Source of the DNA: an uncultured Roseburia sp.
GTDB lineage: Bacteria > Bacillota > Clostridia > Lachnospirales > Lachnospiraceae
Direction: 5' to 3'
Assembly: GCA_900548205.1 (NCBI GenBank)
Contig: URJS01000023.1
Coordinates: 1 to 28,317, forward strand
Length of the DNA: 28,317 nt
Shown here one piece after another: positions 21,158 through 28,317 of the stretch. The notes under the pieces are model-generated. The model was not told where the DNA came from and did no database searches. It saw only the letters and a list, made by a program, of their open reading frames with translations. The translations under genes and the position numbers were made by a program. The first letter of the stretch is position 1, and every line of letters begins with the position of its first letter.

Positions 21158-22022
21158 GGATTATATGGTAAGAGCAACAGCGGCAGACGGTCAAATCCGG
21201 GCGTTTGCCATAAATGGAAAAGAAATGGCAGAGAAGGCAAGAAGTGCACACGGGACGAGCCCCGTTATGACGGCGGCGCTTGGAAGACTGCTTTGCGGCG
21301 CGGCGATGATGGGCGTGATGATGAAGGGAGAGAAGGACCTTTTAACGATTCAGGTGCAGTGCAGCGGTCCGGCAAAGGGGCTTGTGGCAACCGCTGATTC
21401 CAAAGGGCGTGTGAAAGGCTTTCCGATGGCTGCGGACGTGGAGCTTCCGCTTAATGAGAAGGGAAAACTGGACGTTGGCGGCGCGCTTGGACTTGGCGTT
21501 ATGAGCGTCATCAAGGATATGGGCTTAAAGGAGCCTTATGTCGGGCAGATCGCGCTGCAGACAGGGGAGATTGCGGAGGATCTGACCTACTATTTTGCAA
21601 CATCGGAGCAGATCCCGTCAGCAGTAGGACTTGGCGTGCTGGTCGATAAGGACAGAACCGTAAAACAGGCGGGCGGATTTATCATTCAGTTGATGCCGTT
21701 TACGAGCGATGATGTCATTGAGCGTCTGGAGAAAAAAATCACAGAGATCGCATCGGTGACAGAGATGCTGGAGGCTGGAAATACGCCGGAGCAGATTCTT
21801 GAGATCATTCTGGGAGAGTTTGGCGTAGAGATAACGGAGCGTACTGACACAGGATTTGTCTGCGACTGCTCAAAGGAGCGTGTTTCAAGAGCGATCGCGA
21901 CCTTAAGCCGAAAAGACCTTGATGATATGATCAATGACGGAGAGGAAATTGAGGTGAAGTGTCAGTTCTGCAATAAAGCGTATCATTTTGGCATGGATGA
22001 ATTGAAGGAAATGAGAAAATGA
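21150..22022 (+). CDS. hslO: Hsp33 redox-regulated chaperonin
   Basis: This 290-residue protein is a cytoplasmic holdase activated by oxidation. Four conserved zinc-binding cysteines are present at 238 and 240 (CDC) and at 271 and 274 (CQFC). The N-terminal domain has AHGTSPVMTAALGRLLCGAAMMG, typical of Hsp33. The ATG at 21150 gives the family start (MNKDYMVRATA); an in-frame ATG at 21132 adds six residues without a better site. It overlaps the methyltransferase gene, and its TGA overlaps the ATG of nadE by four bases (ATGA). Confidence 0.96.
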   Translation: MNKDYMVRATAADGQIRAFAINGKEMAEKARSAHGTSPVMTAALGRLLCGAAMMGVMMKGEKDLLTIQVQCSGPAKGLVATADSKGRVKGFPMAADVELPLNEKGKLDVGGALGLGVMSVIKDMGLKEPYVGQIALQTGEIAEDLTYYFATSEQIPSAVGLGVLVDKDRTVKQAGGFIIQLMPFTSDDVIERLEKKITEIASVTEMLEAGNTPEQILEIILGEFGVEITERTDTGFVCDCSKERVSRAIATLSRKDLDDMINDGEEIEVKCQFCNKAYHFGMDELKEMRK

Positions 22023-23935
22023 GAGATGGGTTTATTAAGGTGGCGGCAATCTCGCCAAAGATCAGAGTGGCGGATGCGGCATATAATTCAAAAGTAATCT
22101 GCGAGGGCATTCGTGAGGCAGCGCGCGCGGGCGCAAAGGTGATCGTATTTCCGGAGCTTAGCATTACAGGCTATACCTGCGGCGATCTTTTTTTGCAGGA
22201 GAGCCTGCTTGCGGGGGCATTAGAGGCTTTGCGTGAGATTATGACGTTTACGGAGGGACAGGATGCGATCGTATTTGTCGGATTACCGTTTGCATATAAT
22301 GGAAAGCTTTATAACGCGGTGGCTGCCGTAAAGGGGGGCAGGCTGCTGGGGATCGTTCCCAAAACCTATCTTCCGGCATACGGCGAGTTTTATGAGACGC
22401 GTTATTTTGCGCGTGGAATGGAGGAGGTCTTAACCGTTTCTTGTCTTGGGCAGGAGACGCTGTTTGGGACAAAGCTTTTGTTTGCGTGCGAGGGGATGCG
22501 TGAGCTTGTCATTGGCGCAGAAATCTGTGAGGATTTGTGGACGCCCGAGCCTCCGGGCATCCGTCATGCGAGAAACGGTGCGACAGTGCTTGTAAACCTT
22601 TCCGCATCAAATGAGACGACGGGGAAGGAAGACTATCGCAGAGCATTGGTATGCGGACAGTCGGCAAGACTTTTATGCGGATATATTTATGCGAGTGCCG
22701 GAGAGGGCGAGTCTACGCAGGACGTTGTTTACTCCGGTCACAATATGATCGCGGAAAACGGACGGCTGCTAAAGGAAGCGCCTCGTTTTGTCAACGAGAT
22801 CACGCTGTCTGAAATGGATGTGCAAAGGCTTGTGACAGAGCGGCGAAGAATTACAACGTTTGAGCTGCGGGAGGACGGGTACCGCAGGATTCCGTTTTCT
22901 CTTATCATGGAGGAGACGGCGCTGACGCGAACGATCAAGGCATTGCCGTTTGTGCCTTCGGAGGAGGCAGACAGACAGAGACGCTGCGCCGAGATACTTG
23001 CGATACAGGCAGCCGGATTAAAAAAGCGTATGGAGCACACAAACTGCAAAACGGCAGTGGTTGGAATCTCCGGCGGGCTTGATTCTGCGCTCGCGCTGCT
23101 CGTTGTGGTGCGCGCCTTTGATCTGTTGGGGCTTTCGCATGAGGGGATCAAGGCGGTGACGATGCCGGGCTTTGGTACGACAGACCGCACCTACGATAAC
23201 GCCGTACAGCTGATCCGTTCGTTGGGGGCAGATTTTCGGGAGATCGATATTAAGGAAGCGGTGCTGCTCCATTTTCGAGACATCGGGCATGATGTGTCGG
23301 CGCATGATGTGACCTATGAGAACAGTCAGGCGCGGGAGCGCACGCAGATTTTGATGGATATCGCGAATAAGGAAAACGGCATGGTGATCGGAACCGGCGA
23401 TCTTTCTGAGCTTGCGCTCGGGTGGGCGACGTACAACGGCGACCATATGTCGATGTATGCGGTCAACGCCTCTGTGCCGAAGACGCTTGTGCGCCATCTG
23501 GTGCGGTTTTATGCAGATACCTGTGAGGATGAGACACTGCGTCAGGTGCTCTATGATGTACTTGATACGCCCGTGTCGCCGGAGCTGCTGCCGCCGGAGG
23601 ACGGAAGGATCTCACAGGAAACAGAAAATATTGTGGGGCCTTACGAGCTGCATGATTTTTATCTCTATCATATGCTGCGTGAGGGCTTTCCGCCGAAAAA
23701 AATCTACCGTCTCGCGAAAACGGCGTTTTCCGGCGTTTATGACGATGAGACGATCCTAAAATGGGAAAAGATATTTTTCCGCAGGTTTTTTGCGCAGCAA
23801 TTTAAGCGCTCCTGTCTGCCGGATGGACCAAAGATCGGAAGCGTAGCGGTTTCTCCGCGCGGTGATCTTAGGATGCCGTCAGACGCCTGCGCAAGACTTT
23901 GGCTGGATGAATTAGAGAAATTGACGGAGGGGTAA
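22019..23935 (+). CDS. nadE: Glutamine-dependent NAD+ synthetase
   Basis: The 638-residue enzyme converts deamido-NAD to NAD with glutamine and ATP. The N-terminal nitrilase-type amidase domain carries the triad Glu46 (FPELSITGYTCGD), Lys115 (VPKTYLPAYGEFYE) and Cys170 (GAEICEDLW). The C-terminal ATP-pyrophosphatase domain has SGGLDS at 351-356 and GTGDLSELALGW further on. It is the long, tuberculosis-type form, in which ammonia is channelled between domains. ATGA overlap with hslO indicates coupled translation. Grouping with Hsp33 ties it only loosely to redox homeostasis. Confidence 0.97.
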   Translation: MRDGFIKVAAISPKIRVADAAYNSKVICEGIREAARAGAKVIVFPELSITGYTCGDLFLQESLLAGALEALREIMTFTEGQDAIVFVGLPFAYNGKLYNAVAAVKGGRLLGIVPKTYLPAYGEFYETRYFARGMEEVLTVSCLGQETLFGTKLLFACEGMRELVIGAEICEDLWTPEPPGIRHARNGATVLVNLSASNETTGKEDYRRALVCGQSARLLCGYIYASAGEGESTQDVVYSGHNMIAENGRLLKEAPRFVNEITLSEMDVQRLVTERRRITTFELREDGYRRIPFSLIMEETALTRTIKALPFVPSEEADRQRRCAEILAIQAAGLKKRMEHTNCKTAVVGISGGLDSALALLVVVRAFDLLGLSHEGIKAVTMPGFGTTDRTYDNAVQLIRSLGADFREIDIKEAVLLHFRDIGHDVSAHDVTYENSQARERTQILMDIANKENGMVIGTGDLSELALGWATYNGDHMSMYAVNASVPKTLVRHLVRFYADTCEDETLRQVLYDVLDTPVSPELLPPEDGRISQETENIVGPYELHDFYLYHMLREGFPPKKIYRLAKTAFSGVYDDETILKWEKIFFRRFFAQQFKRSCLPDGPKIGSVAVSPRGDLRMPSDACARLWLDELEKLTEG

Positions 23936-23950
23936 GGTTTCTTGCTTTGA

Positions 23951-23975
23951 GCCGGAGAGGTGTATCTTCTCCGGC
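23951..23975 (+). repeat. Hairpin in nadE-aldo/keto reductase gap
   Basis: GCCGGAGA (23951-23958) and TCTCCGGC (23968-23975) form an 8-bp stem with a 9-nt loop, 15 bases after the nadE stop. No T-tract follows, so it may protect or process the transcript rather than end it. Confidence 0.5.
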
Positions 23976-24004
23976 GCGAAATCTCTGCAAAACGGAGGAT
24001 GAAA

Positions 24005-25183
24005 ATGCAGTATCGGAAGGATAAAAAGGGAAATGAGATTTCCGTTCTGGGTTATGGATGTATGCGTTTTACAAAGAAGGGAAATGCAGTCGATCTTGAT
24101 AAGGCGGAGCAGGAGCTTATGACGGCAATCCGCGCGGGCGTCAATTATCTGGATACGGCGTATGTATATCCGGGAAATGAGACGGCGGTCGGTGAGCTTT
24201 TAAGCCGCAATCATTGCAGGGAGGAAATTTATCTGGCGACGAAGCTCCCGCATTACCTCATCAAATCCGCGGAGGGTGCGGAACGGATGTTTCAGGAGCA
24301 GCTTCGGCGGTTAAAGACGGATTATATTGATTATTATCTGATGCATATGCTTACGGATATTCCGACATGGGAAAAGCTAAAGGGGCTTGGAGTGGCGCAG
24401 TGGATCGAGGAGAAGCTGGCTTCCGGGCAGATTCGCAATATCGGTTTTTCCTATCATGGAAATGCTGATATGTTTATGCAGCTGGTAGACGCTTATGATT
24501 GGGATTTTTGTCAGATCCAGTACAACTATATGGATGAGCATTCGCAGGCCGGTGTAAAAGGTCTGCGCTATGCGCATCAGAAGGGGCTTCCGGTTATCAT
24601 CATGGAGCCGCTGCGGGGCGGCAGACTTGTGGAGCTTCTGCCGGAATCGGCAAAGGAGCTTTTCCGCAGGGAGGGGGAGCGCTGGACGCCGGCGGAGCTT
24701 GCGTTCAAATGGCTCTACGACCAGCCGGAGGTCACCTGTGTGCTGTCCGGCATGAATTCTATGGAAATGGTGGAGCAGAATCTTAAGACAGCATCCGGGT
24801 CTTTTGTGGGATGCCTGACAGACGAGGATGCGGCGTTGATCGAACAGGTAAAGCAGGAGATTGCACAGAAAGTCAGGGTTGGATGTACGGGGTGTGGATA
24901 TTGTATGCCGTGTCCCAAGGGAGTTGATATTCCGGGGACGTTTCGCTGCTACAATGCGGTCTATTCCGAGGGAAAAAGGTCAGGCAGACGTGATTATCTG
25001 CAATGTACGGCGTTTCGCAAGGAGACAAGCAGCGCGTCACAGTGCATTGGCTGCGGAAAATGTGAAAGTCACTGCCCACAGCAGATTGAGATCAGAAAGG
25101 AATTAAAAAATGCAGCCACAGAGCTTGAGAATCTGCGCTACAAAGTGATCAAGACTGCAATACAGGTTTTTCACCTGTGGTAA
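24005..25183 (+). CDS. Aldo/keto reductase with C-terminal 2[4Fe-4S] ferredoxin-like domain
   Basis: This 392-residue protein has an AKR barrel (residues about 1-280) with DTAYVYPGNE, ATKLPHYL and YYLMHMLTD matching the catalytic Asp/Tyr, Lys and His regions. The C-terminal extension holds two clusters of cysteines: C294-TGCGYCMPCP and C347-IGCGKCESHCP, the ferredoxin-type pattern. Such fusions are common in anaerobes and are probably NAD(P)H- or ferredoxin-linked carbonyl reductases; the substrate is unknown. The ATG at 24005 is six bases from GGAGG; the ATG at 23999 directly abuts it. The stop codon lies inside a 19-bp inverted repeat shared with the convergent PAP2 gene. Confidence 0.93.
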   Translation: MQYRKDKKGNEISVLGYGCMRFTKKGNAVDLDKAEQELMTAIRAGVNYLDTAYVYPGNETAVGELLSRNHCREEIYLATKLPHYLIKSAEGAERMFQEQLRRLKTDYIDYYLMHMLTDIPTWEKLKGLGVAQWIEEKLASGQIRNIGFSYHGNADMFMQLVDAYDWDFCQIQYNYMDEHSQAGVKGLRYAHQKGLPVIIMEPLRGGRLVELLPESAKELFRREGERWTPAELAFKWLYDQPEVTCVLSGMNSMEMVEQNLKTASGSFVGCLTDEDAALIEQVKQEIAQKVRVGCTGCGYCMPCPKGVDIPGTFRCYNAVYSEGKRSGRRDYLQCTAFRKETSSASQCIGCGKCESHCPQQIEIRKELKNAATELENLRYKVIKTAIQVFHLW

Positions 25184-25225
25184 CATCGGAGAGCCGGTGT
25201 ATGATGCACCGGCTCTCCGATGTTA
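25181..25225. terminator. Bidirectional hairpin containing both convergent stop codons
   Basis: Arms 25181-25199 and 25207-25225 are perfect 19-bp complements around a 7-nt loop. The left arm begins with the TAA of the aldo/keto reductase gene and the right arm ends with the TAA (minus strand) of the PAP2 gene. There is no T-tract on either side, so termination may be weak or protein-aided; the hairpin may mainly stabilise 3' ends. Confidence 0.75.
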
Positions 25226-25915
25226 AATGCGGCGGAGCTTGCGTTCCATTCTCTGCTGTGCAGCCGGAATCCGAAACGGCGCCGACACATAGACCAGACG
25301 GTACATACAGACCGACATGACGATAGCCGTAAGCACATCAAATACCGAGTGCTGCTTAAGGAACATCGTGGACAGAATAATGCTTAACATCAGGAGGGCA
25401 GAGCCGCAGCGCACCGCCTTGTTTTCTTTAAAATTATCACAATGCCACACCGCAATATTTACGGCAATGGAATTGTAAACGTGAATACTCGGAAAAAGAT
25501 TCGTCGCGGTATCGGTCGCATATAACTGACGCACCAGATCTGTAAACAGATTATCGCGCGCAAATTCTGTGGGGCGCAGGTAATGTCCGTTTGGATAGAC
25601 TGTTGATATGATCAAAAAGACAGTCATGCCGACAAAAAGCACTGTGCACAGCCGGAAGTATTCGTCCCTGTTCTTTCGATAGAAATATGCGATTCCCCAT
25701 CCTATATAGAAAAACCAGAGGAAATAGGGGATGATAAAATATTCACAGAACGGAATATAGTCGTCGATCGCCATATGGATGACGTGAAAATGTGTCGTCA
25801 CCGTTTTTTCCAGATAGCAAAACCACGGAAGATAAATGGCGAAATATAACAGTAGGAGAGCGTGCTTATTTTTTTGTAGATATGTGTACAGTCTCTTTGG
25901 GACAGATAGCTTCAT
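25223..25915 (-). CDS. PAP2-superfamily membrane phosphatase/phosphotransferase
   Basis: The 230-residue protein has about six hydrophobic spans and the PAP2 signature in two parts: LFPSIHVYNS (PSxH) and FLKQHSVFDVL (H-x3-D). The layout resembles the AUR1/inositolphosphorylceramide-synthase-like branch, in which a lipid phosphate or phosphodiester is hydrolysed or transferred at the membrane. The substrate is unknown, and undecaprenyl pyrophosphate phosphatase activity is possible. The ATG at 25915 is nine bases from AGAGAGG; a further ATG at 25936 lacks a site. It is divergent from the L,D-transpeptidase, so a cell-envelope role is plausible. Confidence 0.85.
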   Translation of the reverse strand: MKLSVPKRLYTYLQKNKHALLLLYFAIYLPWFCYLEKTVTTHFHVIHMAIDDYIPFCEYFIIPYFLWFFYIGWGIAYFYRKNRDEYFRLCTVLFVGMTVFLIISTVYPNGHYLRPTEFARDNLFTDLVRQLYATDTATNLFPSIHVYNSIAVNIAVWHCDNFKENKAVRCGSALLMLSIILSTMFLKQHSVFDVLTAIVMSVCMYRLVYVSAPFRIPAAQQRMERKLRRI

Positions 25916-25963
25916 AACGGTCATCCTCTCTGACAAAATGTGTTTGCTTTTTTATCTTTTGCG

Positions 25964-25992
25964 ATTATAGCACAGGGGTTTTGCCAAAACAA
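25964..25992 (-). promoter_or_regulatory. Promoter of PAP2 gene
   Basis: On the minus strand TTGTTT (25992-25987) is 17 nt from a perfect TATAAT (25969-25964). The leader is about 42 nt. Confidence 0.65.
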
Positions 25993-26124
25993 TTATCTTT
26001 CATTTATTTTAAGAAAGATTATTCAAAATTTAAGAAAAGGTTAACCAGAACATCCTGTTTTTGCAGAGTTCCGTTGCAAAATAAAACGAATGTTTTACAT
26101 AAATATTACGATTCGCGGAATTTA

Positions 26125-26152
26125 TTGACAAGGCAAAAAAGCTCCCTATAAT
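26125..26152 (+). promoter_or_regulatory. Consensus promoter of the L,D-transpeptidase gene
   Basis: Perfect TTGACA (26125-26130) and perfect TATAAT (26147-26152) with a 16-nt spacer. Its position rules out the ATG at 26151 as a translation start. Confidence 0.85.
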
Positions 26153-26216
26153 GAAAAATATATACGGAAATATAAAGAAAGGGTCTGGAATATATTTACA
26201 TAAGAGGATGGGAACT

Positions 26217-27938
26217 ATGAAAAAGAAAATGGGAAAAAAAGGGCTTTGGGTTTTCCTTGTGCTTACGGGTATAGCTGCTGTTTATATGGGCTTTGCGATT
26301 TTTTTTGAGAGCCATTTCTCCTTTGGAACAACGATTGACGGCATTTCAGTCGGAGGTCGGAGCGCAGCTGGCGTTAAGCAGCTTATCGAGGAGGAAATAC
26401 GCCAGTATTCGCTTACGATCCAAGGGCGGGAGGGCGCGTCGGGAACGATTGACGGCAGCAGTATTTCGCTTGCGCCTGTTTTTCAGGGAGAGGTGGAGAG
26501 GCTTCTCGCGGAGCAGAAGGGCTACCAGTGGATCGCGGCGTTGTTTGCGGGCAATGAGCTGGAGCTTAAACAGTCAGTGTCGTATGATGAGGACGCACTT
26601 TACGATGAGGTTTTAAAGCTTGGGTTTATGGACAGCAAAAAGCAGCGTGCGCCATCGGATGCGACTTATTCGGATTACGACAGCGAGAGCGGTTATACGC
26701 TTGTGCCTGCGGATTACGGAACAAAGATCAATGAGCAGGCGCTGCGTGGGGCAGTGACGGATGCTGTCTTGGGCTTGGAGGAGACGCTTGATATTGATCA
26801 GGCCGGCTGTTATGAGGAGCCCGCCATCGCTGATGATGACGAGGAGCTTAAAACGCTGCTTGCAGATTTGAACCGCTATGTGGGAACGGTCATTACCTAT
26901 GAGTTTGGCGACAGGAAAGAGATTTTAGACGCCGAGACGATTCATACATGGCTAAAGGATGAAAACGGCAGGATCGCAGTGGATGAGGAGGCGGTGCTCT
27001 CTTATGTCAAGACGCTTGCCAAAAAATACAATACGGCGTATCAGCCGAAGGAGCTTGAGACCTCCTACGGTGCAACGGTAACAATTTCCAATGGTTTTTA
27101 TGGCTGGAGGATCGACAATGCGGGGGAAGTAGAGCAGATACTCGCAGATCTGGAAAGTGGTGAGAGCATTACAAGGGAGCCTGTTTATGCACAGCGGGCG
27201 AACAGCCATGGAGCGAATGATTACGGAGATTCTTATGTGGAGATCAATCTGACGGCACAGCATCTGTTTTTGTATAAGGACGGCGCGCTCATCGTGGAGA
27301 GTGATTTTGTTTCAGGAAATCTGGCGAAGGGGCACGCGACGCCGACCGGAGCCTTCGGTCTCACCTATAAGACAACTGATGCGGTGCTGCGCGGTGAGGA
27401 TTACGCAACGCCGGTAAAATACTGGATGCCATATGCCGGGGATGTTGGAATGCATGATGCGACTTGGAGAAAAAGCTTTGGAAGTAATATTTATAAGACA
27501 AACGGTTCGCATGGCTGCATCAATCTTCCGCGCTCTGCCGCAAAGACCATTTACGAGACGATCGAGCAGGGCTATCCGGTTCTTGTATACACGCTGCCGG
27601 GAACAGAGAGCGAGGCGGTGCAGAAGGCAGACGCCGAGAATGTTGTTCAGCTGATCAATTCGATCGGGACAGTGACGTTAGAGAGTGAGACGGCGATTGT
27701 CAGTGCAAGGACGCTTTATAACGCGTTGTCAGATACGGCAAAGGGGTATGTGACAAACATTGACACGCTGACTGCCGCAGAGGCAGCGCTGGCGCAGCTA
27801 AAAGCACAGCAGCCGCAGCCTCCGGCGACCGAAGGACAGCCACAGCCTCCGGCGACCGAAGGGCAGCCACAGCCTCCGGCGACCGAAGGGCAGCCACAGC
27901 CTCCGGCAGCCGAAGGGCAGCCGCAGCCCGGGCAGTAG
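26217..27938 (+). CDS. L,D-transpeptidase (YkuD) with peptidoglycan-binding domains and proline-rich tail
   Basis: The 573-residue protein is anchored by an N-terminal span (about 10-30) and faces the cell wall. The region 55-330 looks like two PG_binding_4-type units. The YkuD catalytic domain begins near 339 (YVEINLTAQHLFLYKDG) and has the active-site SHGCINLPRS with His432 and Cys434; it forms 3-3 peptidoglycan cross-links or attaches proteins. Next comes a segment common in clostridial surface proteins (VVQLINSIGTVTL, ARTLYNALSDTAKGYV). The tail is four 9-residue repeats of QPQPPATEG type encoded by near-identical 27-bp units. ATG 26217 is nine bases from AAGAGG; ATG 26208 overlaps that site. 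Confidence 0.92.
   Translation: MKKKMGKKGLWVFLVLTGIAAVYMGFAIFFESHFSFGTTIDGISVGGRSAAGVKQLIEEEIRQYSLTIQGREGASGTIDGSSISLAPVFQGEVERLLAEQKGYQWIAALFAGNELELKQSVSYDEDALYDEVLKLGFMDSKKQRAPSDATYSDYDSESGYTLVPADYGTKINEQALRGAVTDAVLGLEETLDIDQAGCYEEPAIADDDEELKTLLADLNRYVGTVITYEFGDRKEILDAETIHTWLKDENGRIAVDEEAVLSYVKTLAKKYNTAYQPKELETSYGATVTISNGFYGWRIDNAGEVEQILADLESGESITREPVYAQRANSHGANDYGDSYVEINLTAQHLFLYKDGALIVESDFVSGNLAKGHATPTGAFGLTYKTTDAVLRGEDYATPVKYWMPYAGDVGMHDATWRKSFGSNIYKTNGSHGCINLPRSAAKTIYETIEQGYPVLVYTLPGTESEAVQKADAENVVQLINSIGTVTLESETAIVSARTLYNALSDTAKGYVTNIDTLTAAEAALAQLKAQQPQPPATEGQPQPPATEGQPQPPATEGQPQPPAAEGQPQPGQ
27810..27938 (+). repeat. 27-bp tandem repeats encoding the proline-rich tail
   Basis: Four consecutive 27-bp units (27810-27836, 27837-27863, 27864-27890, 27891-27917) and a partial fifth encode QPQPPATEG or close variants. 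Units 2 and 3 are identical; units 1 and 4 differ at a few bases. In-frame loss or gain would change tail length only. Confidence 0.95.
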
Positions 27939-27942
27939 CAGA

Positions 27943-28317
27943 TCAGTGTAAGGGGCACGGAACCGTCGTTTCATAGACGGGATAGGAAAAGTCAAGGTGG
28001 TAGCCTAATTTTTTCGCCAGCGCAAGTGAGGAAGGATTTTGCGCGTCCCAGTTCGGATAGAGCCCGCGCTTAAGACAGGAAAGAATCAAAGCAGCGCCGC
28101 AGACGCTGGCGAGCCCGCGTCTGCGGTAAGCTTCTTTTGTATCGATCTGAATCTCAATACCGCCGCAAAAGGAGGCATAGGAGGAGGCTCCGGCGACCGC
28201 TTCCTTTTGTTGAAACACCATAACGCCCAGTCCCATTTCCCGGTACTGGGCATAATTTTTATAATTGGAGCATTCCTGTAATTCAGAAATAACGCCAATT
28301 GAATAAAAGAAAACCTC
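27943..28317 (-). CDS. GNAT-family acetyltransferase (5' end outside window)
   Basis: The minus-strand frame is open to the right window edge. About 124 C-terminal residues are visible, including GIEIQIDTKEAYRRRGLASVCGAALI (the acetyl-CoA-binding R/Q-x-x-G-x-G/A type segment is RRRGLA) and WDAQNPSSLALAKKLGYH. This matches the GNAT_acetyltran (PF12746) pattern, a group of clostridial and bacillar acetyltransferases with unknown small-molecule substrates. The N-terminal region with any start codon lies beyond the edge. It converges on the transpeptidase gene with a 4-base gap. Confidence 0.85.
   Translation of the reverse strand, partial: EVFFYSIGVISELQECSNYKNYAQYREMGLGVMVFQQKEAVAGASSYASFCGGIEIQIDTKEAYRRRGLASVCGAALILSCLKRGLYPNWDAQNPSSLALAKKLGYHLDFSYPVYETTVPCPLH

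Larger units (their letters stand above)
25916..26216. other. Divergent intergenic region between PAP2 and L,D-transpeptidase genes
   Basis: This roughly 300-base AT-rich gap holds the PAP2 promoter at 25964-25992 and the transpeptidase promoter at 26125-26152. Between them, 7-bp inverted repeats occur at 25995-26019 (ATCTTTC / GAAAGAT) and near 26060-26085 (TTTTGCA / TGCAAAA). They could be regulator sites, but nothing matches an operator I can name. No gene is seen. Confidence 0.5.

Noticed and set aside
27810..27938. Tandem repeats considered as a CRISPR array
   Set aside because: The units are contiguous with no spacers, are in frame with the transpeptidase gene and encode a proline-rich tail.

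Overview
The window looks like chromosomal DNA of a gut-type Clostridia, most likely Lachnospiraceae. This rests on strong GGAGG ribosome sites, a LplABC-like sugar importer without its own ATPase, a domain-permuted GH3 enzyme, a TM-anchored AraC regulator, a long glutamine-dependent NadE and Hsp33. All assignments come from reading the sequence; no database search was run and the genus cannot be named.

Layout. (1) 1-296: 5' part of an Rrf2-family regulator on the minus strand. (2) 672-12811: a carbohydrate-use locus. The plus-strand run is a lipoprotein solute-binding protein, two ABC permeases, an MFS transporter, a GH109-like Gfo/Idh/MocA protein and a domain-swapped GH3 glycosidase. A convergent membrane-bound AraC-type regulator follows, then a divergent second Gfo/Idh/MocA oxidoreductase. 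The likely flow is import of an oligosaccharide or glycoside, cytoplasmic cleavage by GH3 and possibly by NAD-dependent chemistry, and control by an extracellular-sensing AraC protein. (3) 12812-14177: two AT-rich paralogous small membrane proteins and tRNA-Gly(GCC), with a degenerate copy of the tRNA 3' end close by. (4) 14337-15102: two small membrane proteins converging on a bidirectional terminator. (5) 15328-19135: thyA-folA, then ilvB-ilvH. (6) 19171-20214: an unrecognised membrane protein, divergent from an overlapping methyltransferase-hslO-nadE operon (20378-23935), followed by an Fe-S aldo/keto reductase. (7) 25223-28317: a PAP2-type membrane phosphatase, an L,D-transpeptidase with a repetitive proline-rich tail, and a truncated GNAT acetyltransferase.

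No CRISPR array, integrase, transposase or prophage gene was seen, and no complete novel system stands out. The points most worth a second look are: a 40-nt dispersed repeat found twice (426-465 and 16807-16846, 36/40 identical); the GH109-like enzyme in the sugar locus; a four-cysteine insertion next to the acetolactate synthase active-site region; a divergent promoter pair whose two -35 boxes lie in the arms of one inverted repeat (20290-20318); and the tandem small membrane paralogs beside a tRNA.
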